A DNA stretch of 16,480 bases from Nitrospirota bacterium. Lineage in GTDB: Bacteria; Nitrospirota; UBA9217. Shown here in pieces: positions 1 through 7,602 of the stretch. The notes below the pieces were generated by a model that did not search any database, was not told the DNA's origin, and saw only the letters and a list, made by a program, of their open reading frames with translations. Within the stretch, counting starts at the first letter, position 1; each line of letters opens with the position of its first letter. A program made the position numbers and the translations under genes. Location of the stretch: positions 1 through 16,480 of the forward strand of contig JALNZF010000044.1 of NCBI GenBank assembly GCA_023229435.1, in the 5' to 3' direction.

Positions 1-2247
1 AAGGGCGCGCTTACGAGTTTGCCCGGCAGGAGAAAAACGCTCGACATTTATCTCGTAAACAGAAACAAGCTTCTCATTACGCCCTCACGAGACGGTGGTG
101 AACTCATGCAGCAAAAGGTTGAAACGGTCCCGGTGCTCGAATGCGCCGCCGGCCGGGAGATGACCGCTCTGTATAAAAACAATCTCGGCAAGGAGGTGCT
201 CGGCGCTTCCATGTGCATCCCCGCACTGGGCTGGACGCTGCTCGCCGAGATCGGCACGGAAGAGGCATTCGCCCCGGTTGAAGCATTAAAGGACCGCATC
301 ATCGTCTTGAGCCTCGTGATCGGACTGTTTGCCTTTTCCCTCGCCTATCTGCTCGCGAAGGAGTCGCAGAGATCTGTCCACGCGGAGAAGTCCCGCCTCG
401 AAGCGCTCATCCGGGGCATGAAAGAGGGGGTCGTCTTCGCGGATGCGCTCGACAACGTGGCGCTGCTCAATCCCGCGGCCGAGAACATATTCGGGATAAC
501 GAGCGTGGAATTTCTGGGCGATCAGCTCCTGCACTGTTACCGGTGCAACATAGAACAGTTTGACGATAAAATCCAGGCGATCAAGGAGGGAAAGCTGGCG
601 TTCTTTGCCGGAGAGACCGTCCACCGGGACAGACAATTCGAGATCACGATTTCGCCGATCAAACGGAACGCGGACTACCTCGGCACGGTCATGGTCCTCC
701 ACGATATTACAGAACGCAAACGGATGGAAGAGGCGCTGCGGGAGACCGGCGAATCCCTCCAGGCGATCATCCAGTCCTCACCCCTCGCCATTATTGCCCT
801 CGATCCGTCCGCGAACGTGACGGCGTGGAGTAAGGCAGCCGAGCGCATTTTCGGTTGGAGCGCGTACGAAGCGATTGGGCGTTCCCTGCCCATCGTTCCT
901 GACGACAAACAGGCTGAGTTCCAGGGATTGTGCGAGCGGGTGCTTCAGGGCGAACTGCTCTCCGAGTTGGAGGTGCGCCGGCAAAGGAAGGACGGCTCGC
1001 CCATCGAGGTCAGGATCTCGGCGGCGCCGCTCTATGACTCGAAGGGAAACGTCAGCGGTATTATGGCGCTCCTGGCCGACGTTACCGACCAGAAAAAGCT
1101 CGAAGAACAACTCCGCCATGCGCAAAAGATGGAGGCGGTGGGCCAGCTTGCGGGAGGCATCGCCCATGATTTCAATAATATCCTGACGGCGATAATCGGG
1201 TATGGAAGTATTCTGCGGATGAAGATGCGGGATGACGACCCGTTGAGACTCAATGCCGAACAGATCCTTGCCTCATCGGAGAGGGCCGCTAATCTGACGA
1301 AGAGCCTCCTTTCCTTCAGCAGAAAGCAGATACTGAACCCGAAGCCCGTCAATGTAAACAGTATAATAACAAGAGTTGAAGGACTCCTGGCGAGAATAAT
1401 CGGCGAGGACATTGACCTCAAGACTGAACTGAGCGATAACGATTTAATCGTAATGGTGGATGCCGGTCAGATGGAGCAGGTTTTGATGAACCTCGCGGCC
1501 AACGCGCGGGATGCCATGCCTGACGGGGGTCTGCTGACCATTGAGACCGAAATTCTGCAACTGGATAAGGAATATCAAAAGACCCACGCCTATGGAGAAC
1601 CTGGTGTATACGCTGTCATTTCCGTGACCGATACGGGTATCGGCATGGATGAAGAGACCCGGAAAAAGATCTTTGAACCTTTTTTCACGACCAAAGAGGT
1701 GGGGAAAGGCACGGGCCTCGGTCTCTCAATGGTATATGGGATGATAAAGCAGCATAAGGGCTATATCAATGTCTATAGTGAATCCGGGAGAGGAACGACA
1801 TTCAAAATATATCTGCCGCTGATAAAAGCAGAGGCTGATGAAGAAACAAGTTTAATGGCACACACGAGTATGATGGGCGGAGTGGAGTCCATCCTGCTGT
1901 CGGAAGACGATGCAGATGTCAGAAAACTCACGAAAAACGTGCTTGAGGAGGCCGGTTATACGGTCATCGAAGCAGAGGACGGCGAGGAAGCGCTGAACAA
2001 GTTCAAGGAGAATGAAAGCAGCATCCGTCTCCTTCTCCTTGACGTGATAATGCCGAAGAAAGACGGCAAGGCGGTATACGAGGAAATACGCAGGACCCAT
2101 CCTGCGATTAAAGCGCTGTTCATGAGCGGCTATACGGCAAACATCATTCACAAAAAAGGGATCCTCGAAAAAGACCTGAATTTTATTTCAAAACCCGTTG
2201 CCCCTGCCGAACTCCTGCGAATGGTGCGGAATGTTCTGGATACATGA
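1..2247 (+). CDS. Hybrid sensor histidine kinase (Cache-like, 2 PAS, HisKA, HATPase, REC), 5'-partial
   Basis: The frame is open to the first base of the window, so the true start lies upstream; a TTG at 19 is not a convincing start. Residues are counted from base 1. About 15-95 resemble the membrane-proximal half of a dCache sensor domain, followed by a membrane helix at about 93-114. Two PAS domains follow (about 127-240 and 250-370). The HisKA domain carries the phospho-acceptor His389 in AHDFNN. The HATPase domain has an N box (NLAANARDAM), DTGIGMD and GKGTGLGLSM. The C-terminal receiver has acidic residues EDD and phospho-acceptor Asp681 in LLLLDVIMP, plus the conserved Lys in SKPV. It should autophosphorylate on a periplasmic or cytoplasmic cue and relay to its own receiver. 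No DNA-binding output or partner regulator is visible nearby, so its target is unknown. PAS1 holds a CYRC motif (Cys179, Cys182). Family call is certain; ligand and output are not. Confidence 0.95.
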   Translation, partial: KGALTSLPGRRKTLDIYLVNRNKLLITPSRDGGELMQQKVETVPVLECAAGREMTALYKNNLGKEVLGASMCIPALGWTLLAEIGTEEAFAPVEALKDRIIVLSLVIGLFAFSLAYLLAKESQRSVHAEKSRLEALIRGMKEGVVFADALDNVALLNPAAENIFGITSVEFLGDQLLHCYRCNIEQFDDKIQAIKEGKLAFFAGETVHRDRQFEITISPIKRNADYLGTVMVLHDITERKRMEEALRETGESLQAIIQSSPLAIIALDPSANVTAWSKAAERIFGWSAYEAIGRSLPIVPDDKQAEFQGLCERVLQGELLSELEVRRQRKDGSPIEVRISAAPLYDSKGNVSGIMALLADVTDQKKLEEQLRHAQKMEAVGQLAGGIAHDFNNILTAIIGYGSILRMKMRDDDPLRLNAEQILASSERAANLTKSLLSFSRKQILNPKPVNVNSIITRVEGLLARIIGEDIDLKTELSDNDLIVMVDAGQMEQVLMNLAANARDAMPDGGLLTIETEILQLDKEYQKTHAYGEPGVYAVISVTDTGIGMDEETRKKIFEPFFTTKEVGKGTGLGLSMVYGMIKQHKGYINVYSESGRGTTFKIYLPLIKAEADEETSLMAHTSMMGGVESILLSEDDADVRKLTKNVLEEAGYTVIEAEDGEEALNKFKENESSIRLLLLDVIMPKKDGKAVYEEIRRTHPAIKALFMSGYTANIIHKKGILEKDLNFISKPVAPAELLRMVRNVLDT

Positions 2248-2626
2248 GCAGAGAAAAGCGCGCGTACCGGTCTCATGTGATAATCCCATTTATATCATCC
2301 GTTGTGCCGTCTTGTCGGCATGAACGTTTCATAACAGTGTTGATGAAATTACTATGAGTTTGGAAATCCATATGTGTGAGAGGTCTTGGGAAAGATTTTC
2401 GGAGAGTCTTTAGACAAGTCTTTTTCGGTGCATGTACGCACCTGCAAAACATCTTCCTGGTTTTCAATTCGTATGGTGATCATGAAATCTTCTCTTGTAG
2501 TCGAAGAGTTCTTACGCCGCTTGCCGGGTTGCGAATAGCCTGCCCCAGCATGCCTGGAGCAGGTACTTTGCCCGACGCACTTTTCTGCTTGACGGTGCCC
2601 TTTCCATGGGTGACCCGAATGGTCTC
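2248..2626. other. Gene-free region between kinase and flavoprotein genes
   Basis: These 379 bases lie between two convergent genes. No open frame here resembles a protein. The kinase stop codon sits in an inverted repeat (ACATGAG 2242-2248, CTCATGT 2272-2278) that is not followed by a T run. A second small hairpin, GGTGC/GCACC at 2427-2442, has its T run on the wrong side for a + strand terminator. The right part contains one copy of a dispersed repeat (2525-2580). Nothing else is recognised. Confidence 0.6.
2525..2580. repeat. Dispersed intergenic repeat, copy 1
   Basis: This stretch aligns in the same orientation with 3367-3426. Both begin CGGGTT, share AGCCTGCCCC, then one variable base, then GCATGC, and end near CGAC/ACGCAC after a variable middle. 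Each copy has a short internal inverted repeat (CCTGC with GCAGG). It lies 46 bases past the stop codon of the flavoprotein gene. The two copies are diverged, which suggests an old repeat family and not a recent duplication. Confidence 0.6.
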
Positions 2627-3346
2627 TTAGCCCGAGAACTCCTCCGTGCGGATGTTGATGTCGCTGACTCCCGCTTCCTTCAGTAATTCACTCATCGCAT
2701 GCACCATTGCCCGTGGGCCGGCGACGTAGTACATGGGGAGCGTCAGGTCGCCAATGGATTTCAGGAGCATGGCTTGGGTGATGAATCCGTTCTCTCCATG
2801 CCACGCGCGGCTTGACTTTTCCATCTGCGCCATCGTGCCGATAAAGGTGTAATTCGGATTTTCCTGCTGAATTTCCATCAGCTCGTCCAAAAACGCCGCA
2901 TCTTCCGGCCTGTTATTGGCATAAAACAGGAAAATCTTGTGGGGAAGCTTGTCGTGAGCGGCTTGAAGAACGATACTTCTGATCGGGGTAACTCCAATGC
3001 CACCCGTGAGGAATACGGCGGGAATGCTCGCATTGTTGTGGAGCGTGAACAAGCCGTAAGGAGCGTCCAAGGTGAGTTCCGTGCCAGGCTCCATTGTTTT
3101 TAACACCCGCTTGAATGCGGTATCGCGCATCCGGGTCGCAAACATAAGAAAATCTTCGTACGGCGCGCTCGCCAGTGTAAATGCTCGTACGTTGCCCTCG
3201 GCGTCAGTTTCAGCGGGGTTGATCAGTGTCCAGCTGGCGAATTGGCCGGCTTTGTAGGCAAATCCCTCCGGCTTTTCAAAATGAAACGCCATTGTTCCGG
3301 CAGCGATTTCGTGTTTGCTTGTTAATTTTACTTTATAGATTGGCAT
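2627..3346 (-). CDS. FAD-binding ferredoxin-reductase-type oxidoreductase
   Basis: This 239-residue protein has the two-domain layout of the ferredoxin-NADP reductase family. The N-terminal FAD-binding barrel contains RAFTLAS (54-60), a variant of the RxYS flavin motif. The nucleotide-binding domain contains GGIGVTP (115-121) and YVAGPRAM (207-214), and the chain ends in EEFSG, close to the usual EEF terminus. There is no [2Fe-2S] domain and no signal peptide, so it is a soluble one-module reductase that probably moves electrons between NAD(P)H and an unidentified partner. The ATG at 3346 is supported by AAAGGAGAA 9 bases upstream. It follows the VF530 gene by 79 bases on the same strand and may be co-transcribed with it and dinG. 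Direct repeats lie on both sides of the gene, and the upstream one ends close to its ribosome binding site. Substrate is unknown. Confidence 0.9.
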   Translation of the reverse strand: MPIYKVKLTSKHEIAAGTMAFHFEKPEGFAYKAGQFASWTLINPAETDAEGNVRAFTLASAPYEDFLMFATRMRDTAFKRVLKTMEPGTELTLDAPYGLFTLHNNASIPAVFLTGGIGVTPIRSIVLQAAHDKLPHKIFLFYANNRPEDAAFLDELMEIQQENPNYTFIGTMAQMEKSSRAWHGENGFITQAMLLKSIGDLTLPMYYVAGPRAMVHAMSELLKEAGVSDINIRTEEFSG

Positions 3347-3366
3347 GGCGCAATTCTCCTTTGCGT

Positions 3367-3426
3367 CGGGTTTCGCACAGCCTGCCCCGGCATGCTTCAG
3401 GCAGGGGCTCTATCCGACCAACGCAC
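3367..3426. repeat. Dispersed intergenic repeat, copy 2
   Basis: This is the second copy of the element at 2525-2580, in direct orientation. Shared blocks are CGGGTT, AGCCTGCCCC (3379-3388) and GCATGC (3390-3395), and the internal inverted pair here is CCTGCC/GGCAGG. It fills the gap between the stop codon of the VF530 gene and the ribosome binding site of the flavoprotein gene, so it would be transcribed if the genes form one unit. Confidence 0.6.
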
Positions 3427-3674
3427 TACGCACTGCGTTTCGGCTTTTTCAGAGCATTTATTCTGAACTTCAAGTACAGCTCTTCGACCTTTGTTCTCGC
3501 CCAAGGGGTCCTTCTCAGGAACTGCAGGCTGGACTTGATACTCGGGTCATTATTAAAGCATCTGATATTGATGATCTGCCCCAATTTTTTCCACCCATGA
3601 TGTTCCACCAGCTGGTTCAGCATCATTTCCAGCGTGACACCGTGAAGGGGATCTTTCTGTTGTTGGTCGTTCAT
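3426..3674 (-). CDS. VF530/DUF2132 family small protein
   Basis: The 82-residue product matches the VF530 (DUF2132) family as I recall it: NDQQQKDPLHGVTLEMML, VEHHGWKKLGQIINIRCF, then NDPSIKSSLQFLRRTPWART and a KVEELYL end. The family is small, soluble and widely conserved. It has a structure from Vibrio fischeri and was proposed to bind DNA, but has no settled function. I chose the ATG at 3674 because the residues before it in the open frame (from 3737) do not look like the family; no clear Shine-Dalgarno sequence precedes it. It lies 81 bases after the dinG-like gene and 79 bases before the flavoprotein gene on the same strand. The last residues (KKPKRSA) are a basic tail beyond the usual family core, and the stop codon touches the edge of the repeat at 3367-3426. 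Confidence 0.88.
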   Translation of the reverse strand: MNDQQQKDPLHGVTLEMMLNQLVEHHGWKKLGQIINIRCFNNDPSIKSSLQFLRRTPWARTKVEELYLKFRINALKKPKRSA

Positions 3675-3755
3675 AACGGTCAAATTATTGATAATGAGTT
3701 GAACCGACTTGTCGGCTCGAACTTGGCGACGCCGCAAAAGACAGGCTTCATTATA

Positions 3756-5690
3756 TTACTCTATTTTCTTTAATCCCGCAAAAAACTTCGCGAACTCCTC
3801 CCGATCATCGGTGATCCGGCACTTCGGGACCGATCTCAGGAACCACTTGCCGTAGCCTTTGGTCATGATGCGCGAGTCAAGCACGGCCACGGCCCCACGA
3901 TCGGTCTTGGTGCGGATGAGCCTGCCGAAGCCCTGGCGGAAGAGCAGCGCCGCCTGCGGGACCTGATATTCGAAGAAGGGATTTTTAAGCCGCTCCAGGC
4001 GTGCTTCAATAATGGGTTCGTCGGGCACGGCGAACGGCAGCTTCGCGATCACGACGCACTGAAGCGCGTCGCCGGGGATGTCGATGCCCTGCCAGAAGGA
4101 GGCCGTGCCCATGAGCACCGCGGTCGGCATGGTTTTGAACTGCTCGATCAGCCGGTAGGGCGGCATCTCTCCCTGGCACAGGAACCCGAGCTCGGGCAGT
4201 TCCCGCCGAAGCGTCTCCGCGCTCTTCCTGAGCTGGCCGTAGCTGGTAAACAGCACGAGCGTTCTTCCCCGCGTCACGGAGAGAACGGCGCGGAGTTCGG
4301 CGTCGAATTTTTCCTGATATCCTCTCGCTTGCTGATCTTCAAGGCCGGAGGCGATGTAAAGCAGTGCCTGGTTCTCGAAGTCAAAGGGCGAGTCGAGAAG
4401 CAATTCCATCGGCGCATCCAGACCGAGCCGGTTCTTGATATAGGTGAAGGCGCCCGCGGCGGAGAGCGTGGCCGAGGTGAGCACGACCGTGTCCGTTTTT
4501 CCAAAAAGGTTTTCCCGCAGTGTTTCAGCAACGTCGATGGGAGAGGCAACGAGCCGATACCGTGTGTTCTCGCGCTCGGCCCAGTACACGAAGCCATCGG
4601 CGCTCTGCTGGAGGTTTACCCGTACCGCGGTTGCAAAGGACTGCGCCCGGTTGGCCAGGGCCTTGATCTCGAGTTCCTCCTCCTGGGTCCCGGCCTTGAG
4701 TTCGAGAAGCGCGTCCCGGAGCTCCATGAGCGGTTCGCTCAGGATATCGGGCACGATGTTCTTCCGCCTGATCCTGAGCGCGGGTTCTTTGATGAGCAGA
4801 GGCTGGAGGTTCAAAAAGAAGTTGTCCGATATGACGCGGAGGCCGTCAACCATGCCGTGCGCGACGTGCGTATCCGGGTCCTGTATGGTGAGGCGCGTGA
4901 GCAGGCCCCTGCGCGTGCGCTGGCTCAGGAGCGTGTCCAGGAGGTAGCGGATCGAGAAGTTCGTGACCTCGACCCCGAGATAGTCCGTCGCCACGTCCTC
5001 GATCTGGTGCGCTTCGTCGAAGACAACGACCTTGTGCAGGGGCAGCACATTGCCGCCCGTTGCCAGGTCGGCAAAGTAGAGGTGATGGTTCGCTACGAGG
5101 ATATGCGCCTGCTGCTCGATCGCCTTTGCCTTCAGATAGTAGCACTCTTTATAGAACGAACAGTCCTTGCCGAAGCAGAGGTCCGCCTGCCTGCATGCCT
5201 TGCCCCAGAGTCCCGGTGGAGGCTCGATGTCGAGCTCGCTCCGGAGCCCGGTGCGCGTCATGGTGGACCAGGCAAAGAGACGGTTCAGGGGCTCGATCTC
5301 GTTCTGCTCATACAGGTTGCCGATGCGGAGGTGGTCAAATCTGCGAAGGCAGAGGTAATTCTCGCCGCCCACGCAGAGCGCGTAGCGGAAATCACCGAGC
5401 ACGGACCTCAGGAACGGCAGGTCCTTGTCCACGAGCTGCTGCTGGAGCGCTTTGGTATACGTCGCCACCACGGCACGCTGGTTCTCCCCGCGCGCCCGGA
5501 GGACCAGGGGCACCAGGTAGGCCAGGCTCTTGCCCACGCCCGTGCCGGCTTCGACGATCAGATGCGTTTTATTCTCGAGCGCCTGCTCCACGGCAACGGC
5601 CATTTCACTTTGCTGGGGACGGTGCTCGAAGGCCTTTTGCATGGCCCGCGCGATCATTCCCGTTTCCCCGAAGATCTTCAAGGCATTCAT
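3756..5690 (-). CDS. dinG: DinG-family ATP-dependent DNA helicase with Fe-S cluster
   Basis: This 644-residue protein is an XPD/Rad3-like superfamily 2 helicase of the DinG/YoaA group. Visible motifs are Walker A EAGTGVGKS (47-55), the DEAH box VVFDEAH (near 225-228), and motif VI QGFGRLIRTKTDRG near the C-terminus. The Fe-S domain is present: Cys114 in NYLC, then Cys166, Cys172, Cys177 and Cys183 in a C-x5-C-x4-C-x5-C run; the family pattern suggests Cys114, 172, 177 and 183 as ligands. Known members unwind DNA 5' to 3' and act on forked DNA, D-loops, R-loops and G-quadruplexes during repair. No exonuclease domain is fused. The start at 5690 (MNALKIFGETG) fits the family N-terminus better than the GTG at 5708. 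It is divergent from the amidase gene, 113 bases away. No LexA-like site was recognised upstream. Confidence 0.93.
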   Translation of the reverse strand: MNALKIFGETGMIARAMQKAFEHRPQQSEMAVAVEQALENKTHLIVEAGTGVGKSLAYLVPLVLRARGENQRAVVATYTKALQQQLVDKDLPFLRSVLGDFRYALCVGGENYLCLRRFDHLRIGNLYEQNEIEPLNRLFAWSTMTRTGLRSELDIEPPPGLWGKACRQADLCFGKDCSFYKECYYLKAKAIEQQAHILVANHHLYFADLATGGNVLPLHKVVVFDEAHQIEDVATDYLGVEVTNFSIRYLLDTLLSQRTRRGLLTRLTIQDPDTHVAHGMVDGLRVISDNFFLNLQPLLIKEPALRIRRKNIVPDILSEPLMELRDALLELKAGTQEEELEIKALANRAQSFATAVRVNLQQSADGFVYWAERENTRYRLVASPIDVAETLRENLFGKTDTVVLTSATLSAAGAFTYIKNRLGLDAPMELLLDSPFDFENQALLYIASGLEDQQARGYQEKFDAELRAVLSVTRGRTLVLFTSYGQLRKSAETLRRELPELGFLCQGEMPPYRLIEQFKTMPTAVLMGTASFWQGIDIPGDALQCVVIAKLPFAVPDEPIIEARLERLKNPFFEYQVPQAALLFRQGFGRLIRTKTDRGAVAVLDSRIMTKGYGKWFLRSVPKCRITDDREEFAKFFAGLKKIE

Positions 5691-5764
5691 CGAAAAACAG
5701 AGTAACACGGAGACCGGAAGAATGCAAATTCAAGTTGTACGATCCCGGTTTACCCGCCTTTTTC

Positions 5765-5793
5765 TTGCGCAAATCCATTTGTTATGTTAGTAT
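5765..5793 (+). promoter_or_regulatory. Weak sigma70-like promoter candidate for the amidase gene
   Basis: TTGCGC (5765-5770) and TAGTAT (5788-5793) are separated by 17 bases and lie just upstream of the amidase start at 5804. The -35 box matches the consensus at three of six positions and the -10 at four of six. The implied leader would be only a few bases long, which counts against it. This is a suggestion only. Confidence 0.25.
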
Positions 5794-5803
5794 TGCAAGC
5801 GGT

Positions 5804-6823
5804 ATGCGCACACTTTTTGCACTCATGGTTCTCTGTTCTCTTTCACTGCCGGTCAACGCAGGCGCCGTTGGAAATGGACTGACCGTCAACAGCGTGAGGC
5901 ACGCTTCCTATGCTACGTTCACCCGGCTCGTTTTTGAAATAGAGGCCGCGGCGCCCTATGTTCTGATACGCTCGACCGATGGGCGCAGTGTAACGCTGAG
6001 TTCCTATGACGGCCCGTTCCTGCTCAAAACACCGCTGCCGATGGTCCGTGACAGCGTGGTGCTCGGCCTGGAGCTGCGGGTAGAGGCGGGGAGGACCGTG
6101 GTTGGCGTCCGCCTTGATGGAACGGCCGGAGCGGTCAAGGACTTCGTGCTTCGCGGGCCCGACCGGATCGTGATCGACATCGCGAAGGGAGCGGCGGCAC
6201 CGGTCCCGGTCCCTGCGTTGCCGACGAAAAAGCAGACGGTGATCGTGCTTGATCCCGGTCATGGAGGCAAAGACACGGGCAGTGTTGCGTCGCAGGGAGT
6301 GGAGAAAACGCTCGCGCTGGACCTCGCTCTTGCGATCAGGAATTCGCTGCAGAAGGATCCGCACCTGAAGGTGGTCCTGACCCGGGAAAAGGACCAGGCG
6401 CTCACCCTTGACGAACGGGCCGCGGCTTCGAACGCCGCCGGTGCGCTGCTTTTTGTGAGCATCCACTCCTCGACGGGTACTGGTTCGCGGGTCTTTATCC
6501 AGGACCTGCTTGATGAGCCGGAACCGCAGACGGTCCGGCCCGTGAGCGGTGATTTCCTCGGCTACGAGGCCGGGAGCGAACAGAAGGAGTTGCTCTGGGG
6601 CAGACAGCAGGCGGCACATGCGCGGGAAAGCGGGGTCCTCGGCCGGGAGCTTGCGCGGCAGCTTGTTGGACAGGACAGCGCCGAGCCTGTGCAGGCACCG
6701 CTGGCGCTGCTCAAGGCCGTGGACGCGGCAGCGGTCATGATCGAGACAGGCATGGATACGGACCGGGCGCAGGCGGCCGCGGCGATCGTGAAAGGGATCG
6801 AACGGTATGTCAGAGAGAACTGA
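5804..6823 (+). CDS. N-acetylmuramoyl-L-alanine amidase (AMIN + Amidase_3)
   Basis: The 339-residue product starts with a signal peptide (MRTLFALMVLCSLSLPVNA, cleavage likely after VNA). An AMIN domain occupies about 25-130 (RLVFEIEAAAPYVL through PDRIVIDIAKG) and would anchor it to the peptidoglycan or divisome. The Amidase_3 domain begins at IVLDPGHGGKDTGS with zinc ligand His153, then Glu167 (GVEKT), His221 (SIHSST) and catalytic Glu314 (MIETGMD). These match the set used to cleave the bond between MurNAc and L-Ala. The usual SIHAN after the second histidine is SIHSST here. The frame stays open far upstream, but only the ATG at 5804 gives a signal peptide, so the upstream extension is antisense to dinG and not real. 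The gene overlaps the next by 17 bases, implying co-translation. Likely an AmiC-like daughter-cell separation enzyme; that role is inferred. Confidence 0.93.
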   Translation: MRTLFALMVLCSLSLPVNAGAVGNGLTVNSVRHASYATFTRLVFEIEAAAPYVLIRSTDGRSVTLSSYDGPFLLKTPLPMVRDSVVLGLELRVEAGRTVVGVRLDGTAGAVKDFVLRGPDRIVIDIAKGAAAPVPVPALPTKKQTVIVLDPGHGGKDTGSVASQGVEKTLALDLALAIRNSLQKDPHLKVVLTREKDQALTLDERAAASNAAGALLFVSIHSSTGTGSRVFIQDLLDEPEPQTVRPVSGDFLGYEAGSEQKELLWGRQQAAHARESGVLGRELARQLVGQDSAEPVQAPLALLKAVDAAAVMIETGMDTDRAQAAAAIVKGIERYVREN

Positions 6824-7403
6824 CCGGGGCATGCAGAGCAGCCGGCTGCTATTCGGCGTGGCGGTCATCATCGCCGTCCTTGTCGCGTCAGGGGGAGGGT
6901 TGCTCTGGCTGTGGATGGGCTCTTCCAATACGGCCCCGATCCCGGCGGAGCAGGACCGGCAGCTCGCGCAGCAGTTGCTGCGCGATGAGCCGCTTTCGAT
7001 CACGCTCTATTACCCCCATGAGGGGATGCTTGCGACGGAATCAACGGTGGTGAAGCGTCAGCCCGATACACAGTCGCTGGCGCGGGCGGCGCTTGAAGCC
7101 CTGTTCGCTGACCAGCGGGTCGCGCTGGAGCCGGTGCTGCGGGACATCAGACTGCGGGAGCTGTATCTTGACGGTTCCGGCACGGCCTATGTCGACCTCA
7201 CGCCGGGCGCGCGAAAGGACGTGCGCGCGTCGGCGTGGGAGGAACAGCTGGCGATCTACGCGCTGGTGAACACGCTTCTGCAGAATTTCGAGGAGATCAA
7301 ACAGGTCAGGCTGCTGCTCGACGGCACGGAAGCGCAGACCCTGGCGGGGCATATTGATCTGTCGAGGACGTTCGCGAAACGGATGGATTTGGTGAAACAG
7401 TAA
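6807..7403 (+). CDS. GerMN-domain membrane-anchored protein
   Basis: The 198-residue product has an N-terminal membrane helix at about 14-37 (LFGVAVIIAVLVASGGGLLWLWM) with a short cytoplasmic head, then a GerMN domain at about 60-190 (SITLYYPHEG, SLARAALEALFAD, YLDGSGTAYVDLTPG, LVNTLLQNFEEIKQVRLLLDG). GerMN domains occur in Bacillus GerM and in many Gram-negative envelope proteins, where the molecular role is not settled but is thought to involve the cell wall. The ATG at 6807 overlaps the amidase stop by 17 bases and is preceded by AAAGGGA about ten bases upstream. An amidase followed by a GerMN protein is an arrangement I recall from Geobacter-type genomes, which supports a shared role in peptidoglycan remodelling. 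No catalytic residues can be assigned. Confidence 0.9.
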   Translation: MSERTDRGMQSSRLLFGVAVIIAVLVASGGGLLWLWMGSSNTAPIPAEQDRQLAQQLLRDEPLSITLYYPHEGMLATESTVVKRQPDTQSLARAALEALFADQRVALEPVLRDIRLRELYLDGSGTAYVDLTPGARKDVRASAWEEQLAIYALVNTLLQNFEEIKQVRLLLDGTEAQTLAGHIDLSRTFAKRMDLVKQ

Positions 7404-7412
7404 ACGGCATTA

Positions 7413-7522
7413 TCTCTCGCAGAGGCGCAGAGTTCGCAGAGAAAAGCTTAAAATATTCCGGGTAAAACCAAGACTGAAAGATTTTGATTAAACTCTGCGT
7501 CCTTTGCGTGCTCTGCGAGAGA
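7413..7522. repeat. Long imperfect inverted repeat between GerMN and murI genes
   Basis: The left arm begins TCTCTCGCAGAG (7413-7424) and the right arm ends with its exact complement CTCTGCGAGAGA (7511-7522). Pairing continues inward in degenerate form: GCGCAGAGTTCGCAGAG on the left against CTCTGCGTCCTTTGCGTG on the right, leaving an AT-rich loop of roughly 50 bases. No long T run follows, so it is a poor intrinsic terminator. A further degenerate copy of the right arm motif (GCGTCTTTGCGAGAC, ending at 7590) follows just before murI. Its look is that of a repetitive extragenic or miniature non-autonomous element; no transposase or target-site duplication was found. Confidence 0.7.
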
Positions 7523-7602
7523 CGCCCTTTTAGTTCCGGCTTGTCCGGGTTAGATCCTTAAACGTTGCGCGTGTTGCGTCTTTGCGAGACAACGAATTCA
7601 TC

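Noticed and set aside
2242..2278. ACATGAG/CTCATGT inverted repeat around the kinase stop as a terminator
   Set aside because: The loop is over 20 bases and no T run follows.
2427..2442. GGTGC/GCACC hairpin as a terminator for either convergent gene
   Set aside because: The T run is upstream of the stem on the + strand and reads as A on the minus strand, so neither direction fits an intrinsic terminator.
4329..5705. A 458-codon open frame on the + strand opposite the DinG-like gene
   Set aside because: The product is a charge-rich mirror of the helicase with no family features; GC-rich codon use on the minus strand removes stop codons on the other.
5060..5803. The amidase frame extends 248 codons upstream on the + strand
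   Set aside because: The extension is opposite dinG and Arg/Pro-rich without any domain; a clear signal peptide starts at 5804.
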